Shown: piece by piece, positions 61,783 to 64,000 of the stretch
Position numbering within the stretch: the stretch's first letter is position 1
Layout: the number at the start of each line of letters is the position of its first letter
DNA from: Eretmocerus hayati
Taxonomy: Eukaryota; Arthropoda; Insecta; Hymenoptera; Aphelinidae
Direction: 5' to 3'
DNA: 64,000 bases
NCBI GenBank assembly: GCA_029851415.1
Contig: CM056743.1
Span: 89,812,501 to 89,876,500, forward strand
Translations under genes and position numbers: made by a program
The notes under the pieces: generated by a model
What the model was told of the DNA's origin: nothing
Seen by the model: the letters and a program-made list of their open reading frames with translations, nothing else
The model's database searches: none

Positions 61783-62550
61783 TTATTCATGGTTTACAAG
61801 TTCAGGCTGTCCAGTGGTGCAAATTTCGTTTGTGGTGTTAACGAGAATCGGAGTTGATTGGGGATCTTGTCGAATATTACTGACTTGAGGCTCTTTGGGC
61901 TCGGAAACGTCAGTTTTTGTTATTGACTCGTGGTGAGAATGGGGTAAATTTCCATATGTTTTCAAAAACTTTGATAGATCAGTTTTGGTTATGAAGAATT
62001 GTGTTGGATTCGAAACTAATAAATGCATCTTGTATAGAGTGGATGGCTTCCTGGCGATCGAATTTGAGTATAAGACAAGGACAATTTGAAGTTGTGAATC
62101 AGGGGGGAGTTTGCTAAAGTAAAAACTTTTGGCAATTTCATCGAGGTTTCTATGAAGTTGGTAGTATACTGGGTCAGATGAAAAGTGAGTACTTGTGAGA
62201 ATATAGTAAGCATCTTCAAGTATTGAGAATAGCCTTTCGTAGTTTGCATCACGATCATGGCTGAGCTTTGGACCACAATCTAGTGATTTTTGGCAATATT
62301 TCTCGAAAAATGGGGTGTATAAGAAACACTTCACTATGTGTTTCACAATTTCGTCTACTGTAGAGATTCGGAAGTTCTTGAATGCATGATATGCTGGTCC
62401 AGAAAGATTGCTAAGAATGAAGTCTACTAATAAATTTCCTTCGCAAGTAGTGATAGATTTTGCTTCTGTGATTTTTTGTATGAGAAAATGTGGGTCAATA
62501 TTATAGCCTTCAAATATTGGCAGATCTAGATCAAAAAATTGGGAATTCAT
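61783..62550 (-). CDS. Gag-like retroelement protein, 255 aa
   Basis: LPIFEGYNIDPHFLIQKITEA, a segment ending LSGPAYHAF, and helical stretches up to about residue 190 resemble gag capsid-type proteins of arthropod Gypsy-like elements (short F-x-G-x-x-I-D-P start and a conserved L-x-G-x-A). The C-terminus is Pro/Thr-rich and has no CCHC knuckle. 245 bp upstream on the same strand is a candidate primer-binding site. No pol is found downstream, so the element is gag-only or truncated. Confidence 0.5.
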   Translation of the reverse strand: MNSQFFDLDLPIFEGYNIDPHFLIQKITEAKSITTCEGNLLVDFILSNLSGPAYHAFKNFRISTVDEIVKHIVKCFLYTPFFEKYCQKSLDCGPKLSHDRDANYERLFSILEDAYYILTSTHFSSDPVYYQLHRNLDEIAKSFYFSKLPPDSQLQIVLVLYSNSIARKPSTLYKMHLLVSNPTQFFITKTDLSKFLKTYGNLPHSHHESITKTDVSEPKEPQVSNIRQDPQSTPILVNTTNEICTTGQPELVNHE

Positions 62551-62794
62551 TTTTGTGAGATTAGTATCATTGTATTTTTAGAAAAATTTCGTTCAGAGCC
62601 ATGACTGGTAGTGGCGAATTGGATGTGAGAAAGTGCGGAATCAGCACATCGTGAGTCGCGGTCGGTGTAGTTGACCGGCGTGTCTGTCAGGTGTGTCACA
62701 ATCAGGAGGTATGTTTGAGTCGGTAAATGAGGTCGATAATTCCAGTGTGTTGAACTTGGGAGTGAGAATAGTTATGTGCAACTAAAACTGTTCC

Positions 62795-62822
62795 CCACAA
62801 GGGATGCCAAAATGTTATGACT
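62795..62822 (-). other. Candidate LTR end and primer-binding site
   Basis: Minus strand: an LTR-type end CGAGTCATAACA followed by TTTTGGCATCCCTTGTGGGG, i.e. TGG-initial sequence complementary to a tRNA 3' end (TGG pairing with CCA). It lies upstream of the gag-like ORF. The tRNA partner was not identified, and the far LTR boundary (above 62822) is not visible. Confidence 0.4.
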
Positions 62823-63907
62823 CGAGCGGAGGGCTCGGGGTAACAAATAAATCATTTGAGTTCGTGTGAACAGCTTACGGGCGGACTGCCCAGTTGCACC
62901 TACCTATTCTCTGTTATTGCGTTGAGGCTTCCGACTGGTTGTATATATATATATTGCTGGTCTCTGGTTGCATATATATATATATATACTAGGGGGGGGG
63001 CAAGCCCCCCTGCTCGCTCCGCTCGCCAACCCCCCATTTTTATTCGATCTCATTTGATAAAAATGAATAAAACTATCATCTATTATCTGGAAAACCCCAA
63101 AACCATGTGATTATAAGAACAATACAATTTTCAATATAACGTTTATGTTGGAAAAATCGAAACTCGAAAGGATTTAAAAATTGTCACACGGATTTTTTGA
63201 ATTTTATTATGTAAATCGTGCGCCAACGTTGTGCCGATATCAGCGAGAGAAGAATCATGAAAATTTCACATTGAGTAATGAATCAAGGATGTAGGAATTA
63301 TAGTTGGATATTATCCGATTTCTTCGAGAATCTATGAAGAAAAGAGTCCATCAATCATATTGGACTTTCAGAGGTCTGGACGAGGCGGCCAATGAACGAA
63401 CTGCATTAGGTTTAAGTTCAACAAAACGCACTAGCGAGGTTTATTGATAAAACACTGCTATGATAGTACACAGACGTCTGATCATATAGAATTCACTGGT
63501 AAACCGAAAATATGCTTCTAGAGAAAGATCTGTTCGTTGCAAGTAGCGCGGCGTTTGCGAGCGAAGTGAAGTAAGTGAGAGCCGCGCTAGCCTAGCCCAA
63601 GCTGACTATTAGAAGAAGCGCGCGCATGTTCAAAGGGCAGTGGAGAGAGTCTTGACCAGTCAACCAGCCTGCCTTAAAAGTCAGTGCGGCACAACGAGAG
63701 CAGGTGCCGTTTCGAGGCGATGCGCACAGAGTATTTCAACACTCCCTCCCTCTGTGCGCACCTGCAGGCTTGAATCTTCTAGTTTGTAATTCTTCGTCTC
63801 TCAGTCTTCTGCCTCATCCGAGTCCTCCTGACACTCAGATTCTCCCTCCGCCAGTTTCTGGAAGTACTCTGAAACAATCAATCAACATTGTTCCTAAAAA
63901 TCACAGC

Positions 63908-64000
63908 TCACTCTTCTGAGTTCATGATTTTACTTCTAAGACGCTTGTGCCTATCCGCGGCCAGGGGCTTAGTCATGAGGTCAGCTTCGTTTGTTATAGT
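63908..64000 (-). pseudogene. 3' end of a second copia element (cut by window edge)
   Basis: The minus-strand frame reads NEADLMTKPLAADRHKRLRS before a stop at 63908: the DxxTKxLxxxxH block is the C-terminus of copia RNase H. Its LTR should lie just to the left (about 63430-63880), where boundaries could not be fixed. Intactness cannot be judged from 31 codons. Confidence 0.65.

Overview
The window looks like a repeat-laden stretch of an arthropod (probably insect) genome. Genes use short GT-AG introns and TATA plus TCAGT-type initiator promoters. Tandem minisatellites, palindromic DNA transposons and several classes of retroelement fill the space between genes. The species cannot be told from the sequence.

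The core (about 18.0-33.5 kb) is an apparently complete Maverick/Polinton (adintovirus-like) endogenous virus with open reading frames throughout. Left to right it holds a leftward 208-aa spliced gene of unknown function; a rightward protein-primed family B DNA polymerase split by four coding introns of 58-68 nt plus a 774-nt leader intron; a 105-aa possible ssDNA-binding protein; a leftward block (retrovirus-like integrase with chromodomain, fibre-like protein, DUF8207-type protein, packaging ATPase); and a rightward block (PLA2 protein, adenain-type protease, minor capsid/penton, major capsid/hexon, a 163-aa paralogue of the 208-aa gene, and a 63-aa protein with a myristoylation-type start). 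Almost every gene has its own TATA box with an initiator 30-34 nt downstream. The protease does not: it has no AUG before its conserved N-terminus and lies in the -1 frame behind a canonical A AAA AAG heptamer inside the PLA2 gene. Two tandem tRNA genes with Pol III terminators follow the last viral gene.

The Polinton sits between inverted arms built of a 141-bp minisatellite (3.5-5.6 kb and 33.8-34.5 kb). Just inside the left arm is a broken FLYWCH/MULE transposase gene (about 5.7-13.5 kb, one in-frame stop), its introns filled with palindromes and tandem repeats. Foldback-type Mutator-like elements have such arms, so the arms and transposase may belong to a ~31-kb element enclosing the virus; this is inference.

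Right of 34.7 kb is a stack of nested insertions: a Penelope-like GIY-YIG fragment, a Ty1/copia element beside it, a 10,172-bp foldback element with 9-bp target duplication inside copia, and palindromic MITEs inside those. A tRNA-bearing repeat cluster with a 14-bp target duplication and a TTAA-flanked MITE also sit in copia. The last 10 kb hold a possible spliced gene with a Cys-rich C-terminus, TGTTACA-rich minisatellites, another long palindrome, a gag-like ORF next to a possible primer-binding site, and the 3' end of a second copia element at the window edge.
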